This document shows, piece after piece, positions 1 through 8,634 of a stretch of 40,069 nucleotides of DNA (within the stretch, counting starts at the first letter, position 1; each line of letters starts with the position of its first letter). The position numbers were made by a program, and so were the translations under genes. The stretch covers positions 1 to 40,069 of the forward strand of contig DTTX01000008.1 of assembly GCA_012964435.1 (NCBI GenBank), in the 5' to 3' direction. Source of the stretch: Mesonia sp. (GTDB lineage Bacteria > Bacteroidota > Bacteroidia > Flavobacteriales > Flavobacteriaceae). The notes under the pieces were generated by a model. The model searched no databases. It was given only the letters and a program-made list of their open reading frames with translations, and had not been told where the DNA came from.

Positions 1-233
1 GGGTGTGTGATTTTTAATTCAATTTGACCATTACAAAGCTCCGGAATCTCAAAATTCCCATCAAAATCAGAATAAACTTCAATATCGGTATTAATTACAT
101 TAATTATAGCATAAATTAATGGGTCACCGTTATGATAATCTATTACCTTACCACTAAGTTTATTTTCGCAATTTTGTGCTTGTATAGAAAAACTTACAGA
201 TATCAACAGGATAGCCGCAATAAAATTTTTCAT
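1..233 (-). CDS. N-terminus of a secreted carboxypeptidase-regulatory-like/TonB-dependent receptor protein (partial)
   Basis: The gene starts at an ATG at 233 and runs off the left edge, leaving 77 codons. The first ~20 residues form a signal peptide (MKNFIAAILLISVSFSIQAQ). After it comes a beta-rich stretch containing KLSGKVIDYHNGDPLIYA, then SDFDGNFEIP. This is the pattern of a CarboxypepD_reg-like domain (K.sGkV.D…G.PL..A…t…G.F.I). In Bacteroidota this domain most often forms the N-terminus of a TonB-dependent outer-membrane receptor, but it also begins other secreted proteins, so the receptor reading is inference. The small His/Cys protein gene upstream (356-700) has the same orientation, and small proteins of that kind commonly accompany TonB receptors. 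A short hairpin (stem GCTATTT, 299-319) lies between the two genes. Confidence 0.65.
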   Translation of the reverse strand, partial: MKNFIAAILLISVSFSIQAQNCENKLSGKVIDYHNGDPLIYAIINVINTDIEVYSDFDGNFEIPELCNGQIELKITH

Positions 234-355
234 GCGTTATTGTTTATACAGTTATACTTTTCATTTCTCTAAACTGGTAGATAAATGAATAATTTTAAGC
301 TATTTAATATTGAAATAGCCTTTATTGGTCTCTAATGCATATTAGAAAACCCAGA

Positions 356-700
356 TTAAACTGTATAGAAGGGTGGAGGTTTATTGTAAATTAGACAGAA
401 AGGAGTTTTTTCTGTCGCTAGAGAAGAATAATTGCTAATTATAAAATGATGCTCTTGAAGAACGGGTTCTTCAATTTCAAAAGTATTTGACGAGGATATT
501 AGCGGAGTTTTTTCATCGGTTCCTGCTAAATGACACCAAATACAATCTTGCGTATCGTCAACATCATCTGAATGAACTATACCGTGTAAGCCTGCAACTT
601 TAATAAGTATAAAGGCAGTAAGAAATACCCAAGAGAGGTTATTTTTTACACGATTAGCTAACAGCATAAGCGCAAAGCTATAAAAGAAAGCCTCAATCAA
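356..700 (-). CDS. small His/Cys-motif membrane protein (DUF2946-like)
   Basis: The 114-residue protein has a hydrophobic N-terminal segment (about residues 4-38) acting as signal or anchor. A cluster of potential metal ligands follows: H39, H43, S44-D45-D46, then DCIWCH at about 52-57. The protein ends in a Pro-rich tail (NKPPPF). This layout, a His/Asp stretch followed by CxxC-H and a C-terminal PPP motif, resembles small Bacteroidota proteins encoded next to TonB-dependent receptors and the DUF2946 family. Function is unknown; a role in metal or metal-complex handling at the envelope is inference. It is co-directional with the receptor-like gene at 1-233, with a 122-bp gap. M12 is an alternative start. 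Confidence 0.55.
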   Translation of the reverse strand: MIEAFFYSFALMLLANRVKNNLSWVFLTAFILIKVAGLHGIVHSDDVDDTQDCIWCHLAGTDEKTPLISSSNTFEIEEPVLQEHHFIISNYSSLATEKTPFCLIYNKPPPFYTV

Positions 701-783
701 GTGTTAAATTTCTTAAAACTTGAATGAGACTTTTTCAATTTATTATTTAAAATCTAGAAATTTTAGGCTGAAATAGCTAAAAT

Positions 784-1770
784 CTAAGCTTCTTGTTTTA
801 CCAAATATTCTGCAATTTGTACAGCATTTGTAGCCGCACCTTTTCTTAAATTATCGGCTACGATCCACAAATTTAATGCTCGTGGGTGTGAGTGATCTTT
901 TCGAATTCTTCCTATAAACACATCGTTTTTACCTTCGGCATAAATTGGCATTGGGTAGGTGTTCACAGCTGGATTGTCTTGTAGCGTGATACCCGGAAAT
1001 TCTTTTAAAACCGCTTTTACTTCATCAATTTCAAAATCTTTTTCAAACTCGATGTTTACCGATTCGCTATGACCACCAACTACCGGAATTCTAACCGCAG
1101 TTGCAGAAACTAATACCGTATCATCGTTTAAGATCTTCTTGGTTTCGTTGGTTAACTTCATCTCTTCTTTGGTGTAATCGTTCTCTAAGAAAATATCGCA
1201 ATGTGGGATTGCATTTTTATGAATTGGGTAAGGGTAAGCCATTTCACCTTTTTCACCTTTGTATTCATTTTCTAATTGTTGTACCGCTTTTACTCCCGTA
1301 CCGGTGATCGATTGGTAGGTAGAAACAATTACTCTTTTAATACCAAACTTATCGTGAAGTGGCTTTAAAGCCAAGACCAATTGAATCGTTGAGCAGTTGG
1401 GATTCGCAATAATTTTATCTTCTTCGGTTAAGCTATCGGCATTAATTTCTGGTACTACTAATTTTTTAGTAGGATCCATTCGCCAAGCAGAAGAATTATC
1501 GATCACGGTAGTTCCTGCCTCTGCAAATTTAGGAGCCCATTCTAAAGAAGTATCTCCTCCGGCAGAAAACAAAGCGATCTCAGGTTTTCGTTTTACTGCT
1601 GTTTCTAAGTTAACTACTTCGAACTTTTTTCCGTTAAATTCAATTTCTTTACCTACAGATCTTTCTGAGGCAACAGGAATTAATTCGGTTACAGGAAAAT
1701 TTCTTTCTGCTAAAACGTTTAGCATCACTTGGCCAACCATACCGGTGGCACCAACAACAGCTACTTTCAT
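784..1770 (-). CDS. asd: aspartate-semialdehyde dehydrogenase
   Basis: This cytoplasmic enzyme reduces aspartyl-4-phosphate to L-aspartate-4-semialdehyde with NADPH. That is the branch step toward lysine/diaminopimelate, threonine and methionine, so it also feeds peptidoglycan. The 328-residue length is normal. The N-terminal dinucleotide-binding loop GATGMVG is at residues 7-13. The catalytic cysteine motif NPNCS has C126 as nucleophile. Further conserved segments are STYQSITGTG and RIPVVGGHSE, the latter carrying the substrate-binding Arg and the acid/base His. A TAtcTTTG promoter element lies 55 bases upstream on the same strand (1825-1832). The gene appears to be a single transcription unit: mscL upstream ends in its own terminator. 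Confidence 0.97.
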   Translation of the reverse strand: MKVAVVGATGMVGQVMLNVLAERNFPVTELIPVASERSVGKEIEFNGKKFEVVNLETAVKRKPEIALFSAGGDTSLEWAPKFAEAGTTVIDNSSAWRMDPTKKLVVPEINADSLTEEDKIIANPNCSTIQLVLALKPLHDKFGIKRVIVSTYQSITGTGVKAVQQLENEYKGEKGEMAYPYPIHKNAIPHCDIFLENDYTKEEMKLTNETKKILNDDTVLVSATAVRIPVVGGHSESVNIEFEKDFEIDEVKAVLKEFPGITLQDNPAVNTYPMPIYAEGKNDVFIGRIRKDHSHPRALNLWIVADNLRKGAATNAVQIAEYLVKQEA

Positions 1771-1824
1771 TTTGTACTGAGATCTAAATTATTGAGTTTT
1801 TATCGTGTGCTTTTGCACCGGTTG

Positions 1825-1832
1825 CAAAGATA
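1825..1832 (-). promoter_or_regulatory. Bacteroidota -7 promoter element for asd
   Basis: On the minus strand this reads TATCTTTG, an exact match to the TAnnTTTG -7 consensus of the Bacteroidota primary sigma factor. It is followed by a leader of about 50 nt before the asd ATG. No clear TTG -33 element is visible at the expected distance, so the call rests on one element. Confidence 0.45.
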
Positions 1833-1900
1833 GTAGAGATTTTTGGATTTAAAGTTTGATTATTCACAGAAAATAAAAGGATTAGCTGAATATTTCAGCA

Positions 1901-1930
1901 AAAAAAAGACCCTGCCTTTAGAGCAGGGTT
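1901..1930 (-). terminator. intrinsic terminator of mscL
   Basis: Inverted repeat ACCCTGC (1909-1915) / GCAGGGT (1923-1929) with a 7-nt loop. On the minus strand the stem is followed by a T-run (A-tract 1901-1907 on the plus strand). It lies 42 bases past the mscL stop codon. Confidence 0.8.
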
Positions 1931-1971
1931 TAATTTTAAAAAAAGAATAGTGTAGCGGTTACTACGAATTT

Positions 1972-2400
1972 TTATGTATTTTGTTTTTTTAGCTCATCTC
2001 TAATTTCAGCCAATAATTCTTCTTGCGTTGGTCCTTTTGGAGCAGCAACCGGTTTTGGATCTTCTTTTTTCTTGGTTTTTTCATAAGCTCTTAAGAATAA
2101 GAAGATAAATAAACCTACGATCACAAAATTAATCAATGCCTGTATTAAATTACCATAAGTGATCACTGCGGCTTTTGCTTCTCTAGCAGCTTCTAAGCTT
2201 GCATAAGTTTCGCCATCTAGCGAAATAAATTTTTTGGTAAAATCTACTCCACCGGTCAATAAACCAATTATGGGAGTAATTACGTCTTTTACTGCAGAAT
2301 CAACAATGGTTTTAAAGGCAGCACCAATAACAACTGCAGTAGCAAGGGCAACAATATCACCCTTCATTAAAAACTTTTTAAAATCTGAAAAGAAACTCAT
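1972..2400 (-). CDS. mscL: large-conductance mechanosensitive channel MscL
   Basis: MscL is a homopentameric inner-membrane channel that opens under high membrane tension and releases solutes during hypo-osmotic shock. The 142-residue length is usual. The amphipathic N-terminus [20 protein letters not shown] precedes TM1, which carries the glycine/alanine-rich pore lining [14 protein letters not shown]. The PIIG motif follows, then a periplasmic loop of about 45 residues, TM2 ([19 protein letters not shown]) and a charged cytoplasmic helix with the family's [14 protein letters not shown] bundle motif. A promoter candidate is at 2429-2461 and a terminator follows, so it is probably monocistronic. 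Confidence 0.97.
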   Translation of the reverse strand: MSFFSDFKKFLMKGDIVALATAVVIGAAFKTIVDSAVKDVITPIIGLLTGGVDFTKKFISLDGETYASLEAAREAKAAVITYGNLIQALINFVIVGLFIFLFLRAYEKTKKKEDPKPVAAPKGPTQEELLAEIRDELKKQNT

Positions 2401-2428
2401 AGATCTGTTTAATTAGTTAGTAGAAAAA

Positions 2429-2461
2429 TAAAGATATAAAAAAGTTAATACCTCTTGACAA
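2429..2461 (-). promoter_or_regulatory. candidate promoter of mscL
   Basis: On the minus strand a TTG (2459-2461) is followed after 22 bases by TATCTTTA (2429-2436), 7 of 8 matches to TAnnTTTG. Spacing is at the upper end of the Bacteroidota range. Confidence 0.4.
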
Positions 2462-2479
2462 AAAATTATCTAAAACATA

Positions 2480-4369
2480 TTATTTAATTAAAGAAAAATG
2501 TCCTTTAACTGTAGGCATTTCTTCTATGTTAACCATAAACCAATATTCATTTGAAGGTAAACTTTTACCATTATAAGTACCATCCCAAAAGAAGCGTTTT
2601 CCCCTTTGTTGAAATAGTAACTTACCAAAACGATCAAAAATCAACAATTCTGAAGAACCGAAGAATTCTATCCCTTTCAGTTGAAAAATATCATTAACGC
2701 CATCTTCATTTGGCGTGATAAATTTAGGATAAAGCAAGACCGGAAATTCTCTTGTCGCTATTCTACAAGCTTCAGCATCTTTTACGTAAGCCGTGTAAAC
2801 GCCACCTTCATTTACTTGAAATTCATTAGTGGGTTGATAGTTAATGCCGTCTAACGAATAAAGAAAATTACCTTCTTGAAGAGTTATAATTTGTATAAAT
2901 CCGTTTTCAATCAGAACTTCACTAATTTCGGGTTCTTCTATAAATTGTACCGTGAATATCTTAGTTGCAGTACAACCGTCACTATTGGTTACGGTTAACG
3001 TATAGTCACCCTCTTCATTAACACTAACTGTTGAAGTTTCTTCACCGGTCGACCAATCGTAAATCACGCCGCTAATATTTGCTGAAAGCGTAACTGTTTC
3101 TCCCTCACAGATCTCTATGATTTCATCTGAAGAAAGTTGCGGACTATCATATAAATTATAATTCAGTTGAATTCTTGGTCCCGCCGCACAAGGAGAATTT
3201 GGCAAATAAGCTTCAGCAAAATAAGCACCATTTTCAGACGGAGTAAAAGTTTCGGTATCACTGGCAATTGGTGTGGTTGAGGTAGAAGCATCATACCAAT
3301 TTACTTCGTAAGGTGAAGGAACACTCACCGAAAGTTGTGGCGGAGTGCCATCTTCACAACTAAATACATCTCCGTTACTGGTTGGTGTTGGAGGAGTAGG
3401 GATCACTTCCACATAAAAGGCTTCAGAAAAGGTGCTGCACAAATTGTTATCTAAATTTACCGGATCTTCTGCCACTTGAACTCTAAAATAAGTATCTGCT
3501 GTAATACTACTTGTTGAAAATTGTGCTTGATTAGCTCCGGGAATGTCGTTCCACGTTTGACTGTCTGGGCTTCGTTGCCATTGGTAATAATGATCTGAGT
3601 AAATTGAAAAATCTGGATTTGCTTCTAAAGTAATAGTCTGTGGTAAACTATCTTCACAAAGACTAATTTCATTTTCGTTGGAGTTACTTGGGTTAATAGT
3701 CGTTAGATCTCCACAAGATCTAAAAATAATATCGTCGATCGCAAGATCGTTTCCGCAGCCACCTTCAGAATTATTAAACATTTTTAAAATAATGGAATTT
3801 TGTCCGGGTTGCGACTGAAAGGTCATAGCATACTGTTCCCAAAAAGCGTTTGCAGTTCCGGCAATATCACCTGTACTTCCTTGCTTAAGAAGTTGCGTGT
3901 CGGTAGCATTCCAAATCTCAAAACGAACATTTATGGGGATTCCTGTTCCCGGACAAGCACCGCTGGACGAATCGAAAATATTCATTAAATACGCAGAAAA
4001 TTCATAGGAAGCATTTTCACATAAACCTGAAATCGGTGTTTGATAAAACAATCCCGCGGTATAATCTGCATTTACGATAAGCGCTCTGCCACTAGATTCT
4101 GTAGTATTTGGTAAAGAGCTGTGCCAAGAGCCAATTTGTTGCGAGATCTGGTCAGAAATGGTGTATTGCCCGTCTTGCGGATCACCAACTACGTAGGTGT
4201 AATTGGTAATGCCGGCTGCCATCGGATTCCCGGTTCCGTTGCCGGTTCCAAAATCTTCCTGAAAAATAGGATCACCTTTACTACCGCTACAAAACCCTAA
4301 TTGCGCCTTAATCGTTTTAGTGAAAAAGATGAAAAAACAAATACTCGCAAGGAGTTTAATGGTATTTAT
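2480..4369 (-). CDS. secreted protein with gliding/type IX-type CHU_C C-terminal domain; non-canonical start
   Basis: The C-terminal ~85 residues (YPKFITPNEDGVNDIFQL … IFDRFGKLLFQQ … WDGTYNGKSLPSNEYWFMV) are a classic CHU_C domain, the type B signal for export by the type IX secretion system. The middle holds Ig/PKD-like beta domains rich in Cys, Thr and Ser. The first ATG (4222) would give 580 residues beginning inside the mature N-terminal module. The frame stays open upstream and encodes a good signal peptide (NTIKLLASICFFIFFTKTIKAQ) followed by LGFCSGSKGDPIFQEDFG, the family's usual mature start. No ATG, GTG or TTG exists in that extension. The best start position is the ATA at 4367-4369, 17 bases after the alr stop. 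I therefore report the extended gene (629 codons) with an uncertain start. Substrate or role unknown; probably a surface adhesin. Confidence 0.8.
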   Translation of the reverse strand: MNTIKLLASICFFIFFTKTIKAQLGFCSGSKGDPIFQEDFGTGNGTGNPMAAGITNYTYVVGDPQDGQYTISDQISQQIGSWHSSLPNTTESSGRALIVNADYTAGLFYQTPISGLCENASYEFSAYLMNIFDSSSGACPGTGIPINVRFEIWNATDTQLLKQGSTGDIAGTANAFWEQYAMTFQSQPGQNSIILKMFNNSEGGCGNDLAIDDIIFRSCGDLTTINPSNSNENEISLCEDSLPQTITLEANPDFSIYSDHYYQWQRSPDSQTWNDIPGANQAQFSTSSITADTYFRVQVAEDPVNLDNNLCSTFSEAFYVEVIPTPPTPTSNGDVFSCEDGTPPQLSVSVPSPYEVNWYDASTSTTPIASDTETFTPSENGAYFAEAYLPNSPCAAGPRIQLNYNLYDSPQLSSDEIIEICEGETVTLSANISGVIYDWSTGEETSTVSVNEEGDYTLTVTNSDGCTATKIFTVQFIEEPEISEVLIENGFIQIITLQEGNFLYSLDGINYQPTNEFQVNEGGVYTAYVKDAEACRIATREFPVLLYPKFITPNEDGVNDIFQLKGIEFFGSSELLIFDRFGKLLFQQRGKRFFWDGTYNGKSLPSNEYWFMVNIEEMPTVKGHFSLIK

Positions 4370-4386
4370 ATTTTTTGTTTCGATAA

Positions 4387-5493
4387 TTAATTGATTAGTT
4401 TTCGTTTAACGCGCTGCGAAATCGATGTGATTAATTCATAAGAAATAGTACCGGCATTATGAGCAAATTCCTCGGCACTTTTTTCTTTTCCGAAGAGAAT
4501 AACTTCATCTCCTTCTTTACATTCGATGCCGCTAATATCGATCATTAACATATCCATACATACATTCCCGATAATCGGCGCGTGATGACCATTTATGAGA
4601 ACGCCGGTTTTTTCTTTTCCGTAAATACGGTTAATCCCATCGGCGTGACCTAAAGGCAAAGTAGCTGTTTTCGTTGCAGAAGCTGCTTTAAAGCCACGAT
4701 TGTAACCCACGCTTTCTCCTTTTTTAATATGATGAATTTGAGAAATAATAGTTTTTAGCGTTCCTACCGGTTTTAGTTTTTGATCTTCTTCAGCAGAATT
4801 TCCAAAACCGTACAAACCAATTCCTGTGCGAACCATATCGTAATGTACTTCAGGATAATTAATAATTCCTGAAGTATTGCATAAATGTCTAATAGGAGGG
4901 AACTCCAGCTGAGGCAAAAGCGTGTCGAGGGCTTTTTGGTAATTTTTGATCTGGTACTTGGTAAAATCTCTTTCGGCTTCATCTTCACTAGCAGCCAAAT
5001 GAGAAAATATACCTTCTACTTTTACACTTTCTGTGGCGGCAAGCGTTTCTGCAATCCAATTCATTTCATCGAGATCAAAACCTAGTCGGTTTAATCCGGT
5101 ATTAATTTTTAAATGAATCGGGTATTTTTTTAGCTGAAGTTTTTCCGCAGTTTCAATAAATGCCTTTAGCGTAAATTTACTGTAAATATTAGGTAATAAA
5201 TCGTTTTCGATAACCTCTTCAAAATTGGTCGATTGCGGGTGAAGTACTAAAATAGGTTTTTGAATTCCGCCATTTCTAAGGGCAATCCCTTCTCGTGTGT
5301 AAGCGACCGCGAAATAATCGATCCCAATTTTGGATAATCGTTTAGCAATAGCCACAGAATCGCTTCCGTAGGCAAAAGCTTTAACAACTCCCAACATTTT
5401 AGTGTTAGGTGAAAGTTTAGATCGTAAATAATTATAGTTGTGTTCTAAGGCCGATAAGTCGATCTCTAGAACGGTTTCTGATGTTTGTGACAT
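4387..5493 (-). CDS. alr: alanine racemase
   Basis: This PLP-dependent cytoplasmic enzyme interconverts L- and D-alanine for peptidoglycan. At 368 residues it is a standalone racemase, not fused to MurF as in some Bacteroidota. K38 in GVVKAFAYGSD is the Schiff-base lysine. HLKINTGLNRLGFD, CNTSGI, RTGIGLYG and VGYNRGFKA (with the second catalytic Tyr) follow in the usual order. The C-terminal beta domain contains VCMDMLMIDIS. It starts 2 bases after the tdk stop, so the two are almost certainly co-transcribed, and the secreted CHU_C protein gene follows 17 bases beyond its own stop. Confidence 0.96.
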   Translation of the reverse strand: MSQTSETVLEIDLSALEHNYNYLRSKLSPNTKMLGVVKAFAYGSDSVAIAKRLSKIGIDYFAVAYTREGIALRNGGIQKPILVLHPQSTNFEEVIENDLLPNIYSKFTLKAFIETAEKLQLKKYPIHLKINTGLNRLGFDLDEMNWIAETLAATESVKVEGIFSHLAASEDEAERDFTKYQIKNYQKALDTLLPQLEFPPIRHLCNTSGIINYPEVHYDMVRTGIGLYGFGNSAEEDQKLKPVGTLKTIISQIHHIKKGESVGYNRGFKAASATKTATLPLGHADGINRIYGKEKTGVLINGHHAPIIGNVCMDMLMIDISGIECKEGDEVILFGKEKSAEEFAHNAGTISYELITSISQRVKRKLIN

Positions 5494-5495
5494 AG

Positions 5496-6131
5496 CTATT
5501 TTTTGTTGTTGGTAATTTCTTCCATACCATCAACATCTATTTTTCTTACTTTTTCATTCAACATTGCCTTGTAATAGGCGCCTCTGCTCAACGGTTCATA
5601 TTCTTCCGTTTCTCCCAGTAAAACTAAATCTCGGTTAGCCGATTTTCTAAAACTGTATTGTGCTAAATTTCCTGTTCGAGTACAAACTGCATGTACTTTG
5701 GTAACATATTCTGCAGTTGCCATTAAATTAGGCATTGGTCCAAAAGGATTTCCTTTAAAATCCATATCGAGGCCGGCAACAATTACCCGAATACCTTTGT
5801 TGGCCAAATCGTTACAAACACTCACAATTTCTTCATCAAAAAATTGTGCCTCGTCAATACCAACCACATCACAATCGTCTGCTAGTAATCTAATATTAGC
5901 CGCCGCAGGAACAGGTGTAGATCTAATCTCGTTCGCATCGTGAGAAACCACCATCTCTTCATCATAGCGTTTATCTAATGCGGGTTTAAAGATTTCTACT
6001 TTCTGTTTTGCAAATTGGGCACGTTTTAATCGGCGGATGAGCTCTTCGGTTTTGCCGGAGAACATACTTCCACAAATTACTTCGATCCATCCAAATTGCT
6101 CTTCGTGATTTACGGTATTTTCGAGAAACAT
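5496..6131 (-). CDS. tdk: thymidine kinase (type II)
   Basis: The enzyme phosphorylates thymidine to dTMP with ATP in the salvage pathway. The 211 residues include the P-loop GSMFSGKT (21-28), the Walker B/catalytic segment [10 protein letters not shown] (91-100), and the nucleoside-binding stretch near [15 protein letters not shown] and QYSFRKS. The usual structural zinc site of type II thymidine kinases (two CxxC/CxxH pairs) is not intact: only one cysteine remains in the lasso region (AVCTRTG), and the second pair near the C-terminus is absent. It heads an operon with alr. It is transcribed divergently from the gene at 6234; the 102-bp gap contains a palindromic TAAATTTA (6186-6193) that could serve as a weak -7 element on either strand. 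Confidence 0.95.
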   Translation of the reverse strand: MFLENTVNHEEQFGWIEVICGSMFSGKTEELIRRLKRAQFAKQKVEIFKPALDKRYDEEMVVSHDANEIRSTPVPAAANIRLLADDCDVVGIDEAQFFDEEIVSVCNDLANKGIRVIVAGLDMDFKGNPFGPMPNLMATAEYVTKVHAVCTRTGNLAQYSFRKSANRDLVLLGETEEYEPLSRGAYYKAMLNEKVRKIDVDGMEEITNNKK

Positions 6132-6233
6132 TTTGTAATTTTCAGCATTAAAAACAGAAATATCCTGTTTACGTTTTAAGCAAGGTAAATTTAGTAAAAA
6201 TACACCCGTACCAAAAAAGTTAATGATAAAGTT

Positions 6234-7367
6234 ATGAAGAAGTCCCTAGAAGCCGAACTAATAAGCATAGCGCACAGAATATTACAGCTAAAAAATAAAG
6301 AAGATATTCACGAGCTTAAAGCCATTACTGCGGTATTGTATGAAAAATTAACGGTGTTATCTTTTGCTGAAAAGCATTTTGACGGGGTGCGACCAACCAT
6401 AGGTTTGCAAGATGTAAAAGATAAAATAGCAGAAAGTAAAGAAGAAAAAGAAGAAGTTGCTGAAAATATGACTGCTGAAGATTCTAAAACGCCAAGCGGA
6501 TTAGAACATAACACCGAAGGTATTATTGAGCTAAATACCGATATTCTGAAGAGTATTTTAGCTGAAATGCCGATGGAAAAAATACAAGCGCTAAAAGAAA
6601 AAGCACGACCAGACGGTTTGCAATACAACAAAGAGGCGATTACCGAACCGCATACCGAAATTATAAAAGATATGGTAGCGCAAATGTTTCCGGAAGGAGA
6701 ACAGATCGACGAGGTGATTGAAAATATGAATACGCAACCTGCAGAAACTCCGCCAGAAAGTTCTAATAACGAACAAAACTTTGGAGTTCATTTTGACGAT
6801 TTGCCGCAATTTGAACCGGTAAAACCTAAAGAAAACAATTCGCCTGCTCCAGAAGAAACTCCGAAACAAGAAGAAAAGTCAGCACCAACACCAGATGCTG
6901 AGCGAGAAAAGGCGCGTCGAGAAATTGAAGAAAAACTGAATAAAACGACTCAAGAACCGACGAAAGAAGAAACGCCAAAAGAACCGGAAGTAAAACCGGA
7001 AGAACTTCCGCAGGAAAAAGAAGAACCTGCTGCTCACGATTTATTTCAGAATTATAAAACTCCGGAGTTTGAACCGAAAGAGACTTCCACAAAAAATGAT
7101 TTAGGCGGAGAGCGTAAATCCTTAAACGATCGCTTAAAAAAGGGAATTAATATTGGTTTAAATGATCGTTTGGCATACATTAAACACCTTTTTGATGGAA
7201 ATGCAGCCGATTATAACCGTGTACTTTCGCAATTAAATACCATTGAAACTTTTGCAGAAGCACATCAATTTATTCAGCAGCAAATAAAACCAGACTATAA
7301 CAACTGGGAAAATAAAGATGTTTACGAAGCACGCTTTTTACAAGCTATCGAAAATAAATACGACTAA
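6234..7367 (+). CDS. conserved hypothetical acidic protein with disordered Pro/Glu linker
   Basis: I recognise this as a Flavobacteriia-type conserved protein of unknown function. Of 377 residues, the N-terminal ~60 form a helical, charged region ([18 protein letters not shown] … [14 protein letters not shown]). The middle (about 75-285) is low-complexity, rich in E, P, K and T (repeated [12 protein letters not shown]-like segments), and probably disordered. A conserved C-terminal helical domain follows (about 300-377, [26 protein letters not shown] … [10 protein letters not shown]). No signal peptide or membrane segment, so cytoplasmic. Its stop codon overlaps the rsmI start (TAATG), which implies translational coupling, but the link to rRNA methylation is not shown. 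Confidence 0.85.
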   Translation: MKKSLEAELISIAHRILQLKNKEDIHELKAITAVLYEKLTVLSFAEKHFDGVRPTIGLQDVKDKIAESKEEKEEVAENMTAEDSKTPSGLEHNTEGIIELNTDILKSILAEMPMEKIQALKEKARPDGLQYNKEAITEPHTEIIKDMVAQMFPEGEQIDEVIENMNTQPAETPPESSNNEQNFGVHFDDLPQFEPVKPKENNSPAPEETPKQEEKSAPTPDAEREKARREIEEKLNKTTQEPTKEETPKEPEVKPEELPQEKEEPAAHDLFQNYKTPEFEPKETSTKNDLGGERKSLNDRLKKGINIGLNDRLAYIKHLFDGNAADYNRVLSQLNTIETFAEAHQFIQQQIKPDYNNWENKDVYEARFLQAIENKYD

Positions 7368-8038
7368 TGGCGAAGCTATTTTTGGTGCCAACACCCATTG
7401 GTAATTTAGAAGATATGACGTTTAGAGCGGTAAAAGTTTTAAATGAAGTAGACTTTATTTTAGCGGAAGACACAAGAACAAGCGGTAAATTATTAAAGCA
7501 TTTCGAGATCAATACACCCATGCATAGCCACCATATGCATAACGAACATAAAACGGTCGATTTAATTTTGAAGCGACTACAAAATGGTGAAAGTGCCGCG
7601 TTAATTAGCGATGCAGGAACGCCGGCCATTTCTGATCCCGGTTTTTTATTGACCAGAGCTTGTGTAGAAAATAATATTGAAGTCGATTGCTTGCCGGGCG
7701 CGACTGCCTTTGTTCCGGCATTAGTCAATAGCGGTTTGCCTAACGATAAATTTATTTTTGAAGGTTTTCTGCCTGTAAAAAAAGGAAGACAAACGCGATT
7801 AAAGATTTTAGCTGAAGAAACACGGACGATGATTTTTTACGAATCGCCCCATAAACTTTTAAAAACACTCGCACATTTTGCTGAATTTTTTGGTGAAGCG
7901 CGTAAAGTTTCTGTCTCTAGAGAAATTAGTAAACTTCACGAAGAAACCATTCGCGGTACGGTAACAGAAGTGCTTCAGCATTTTGAACAAAAAGCTCCGA
8001 AAGGTGAAATTGTTGTGATTGTTGAAGGTAAAAACTAA
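7367..8038 (+). CDS. rsmI: 16S rRNA (cytidine1402-2'-O)-methyltransferase
   Basis: RsmI transfers a methyl group from SAM to the ribose 2'-OH of C1402 in the decoding centre of 16S rRNA. The 223 residues follow the tetrapyrrole-methylase fold: VPTPIGNLEDMTFRAV at the N-terminus, AEDTRTS, the glycine-rich SDAGTPAISDPG, LPGATA, and EGFLPVKKGRQ. The protein is shorter than E. coli RsmI (about 286) because it lacks the C-terminal extension, which is common in Bacteroidota. The start overlaps the upstream stop by one base. A strong bidirectional terminator follows directly. Confidence 0.95.
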   Translation: MAKLFLVPTPIGNLEDMTFRAVKVLNEVDFILAEDTRTSGKLLKHFEINTPMHSHHMHNEHKTVDLILKRLQNGESAALISDAGTPAISDPGFLLTRACVENNIEVDCLPGATAFVPALVNSGLPNDKFIFEGFLPVKKGRQTRLKILAEETRTMIFYESPHKLLKTLAHFAEFFGEARKVSVSREISKLHEETIRGTVTEVLQHFEQKAPKGEIVVIVEGKN

Positions 8039-8040
8039 AA

Positions 8041-8073
8041 AAAATCGGCTAATTTTAAATTAGCCGATTTTTA
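8041..8073. terminator. bidirectional terminator between rsmI and the ankyrin gene
   Basis: A 12-bp perfect stem, AAAATCGGCTAA (8041-8052) / TTAGCCGATTTT (8060-8071), has T-rich tails on both strands. It lies between convergent genes, 2 bases after the rsmI stop. Confidence 0.85.
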
Positions 8074-8095
8074 ATTCAATAGGTTATTCAGAAAA

Positions 8096-8491
8096 CTATT
8101 TTTCTAAAGAGTTTAAGTAAGCTAAAGCTTCTTTAGCGTTTGAAAGTTCTGCAAACTTTTTGGCTGTGAATTTATCACCGTCAGATTTGATCGATAAATC
8201 GGCTCCTTTAGCAACCAGAAGTTTTAAAACATCAACTTTATTGTAACGAGCAGCGTACATTGCCGGTGTTTTTCCTAAAGACTTCGCGTTTACATCTTCT
8301 CCAATTTCGATAAGTTGCTTTACCATTTCTAGGTTGCCTTTCATAATGGCTTTGCAAAAAGAACTAAGGTCTGCGTTTTTCTCCCAATTAACTTCTGTAG
8401 AAACATTTTCTGGGTTTACTTCATAAGCGTTGTGCGCGAATGTAACACAGCTGATTAATGCTAATGCTACGGTAATGATTGTTTTTTTCAT
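8096..8491 (-). CDS. exported ankyrin-repeat protein
   Basis: This 131-residue protein begins with a signal peptide (MKKTIITVALALISCVTFA). Two to three ankyrin repeats follow: FCKAIMKGNLEMVKQLIEIGEDVNAKS, GKTPAMYAARYNKVDVLKLLVAKGADLSIKS, and a degenerate C-terminal one (KFTAKKFAELSNAKEALAYL). Ankyrin repeats mediate protein contacts; the partner is unknown, and the location is probably periplasmic. Its leader (8492-8634) is A/T-rich and holds a 13-nt palindrome (GAGCAAGTTGCTC, 8523-8535). Convergent with rsmI. Confidence 0.88.
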   Translation of the reverse strand: MKKTIITVALALISCVTFAHNAYEVNPENVSTEVNWEKNADLSSFCKAIMKGNLEMVKQLIEIGEDVNAKSLGKTPAMYAARYNKVDVLKLLVAKGADLSIKSDGDKFTAKKFAELSNAKEALAYLNSLEK

Positions 8492-8634
8492 GATGAATGA
8501 TTTTGATTAATGAATTAGTTTTGAGCAAGTTGCTCTATTTTATAAGACTAATTTAATTTGAAATTGTTACAAAAAATCATTCAAAATTTTAAAAAACTGT
8601 CAAGAGAATATTATTAAAAAGAAGAATTAATTAA

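Noticed and set aside
1101-1780. Plus-strand frames opposite asd
   Set aside because: Antisense shadows of a clear enzyme gene with no family features.
8523-8535. 13-nt palindrome GAGCAAGTTGCTC in the ankyrin gene leader
   Set aside because: Too short and single to claim as an operator.
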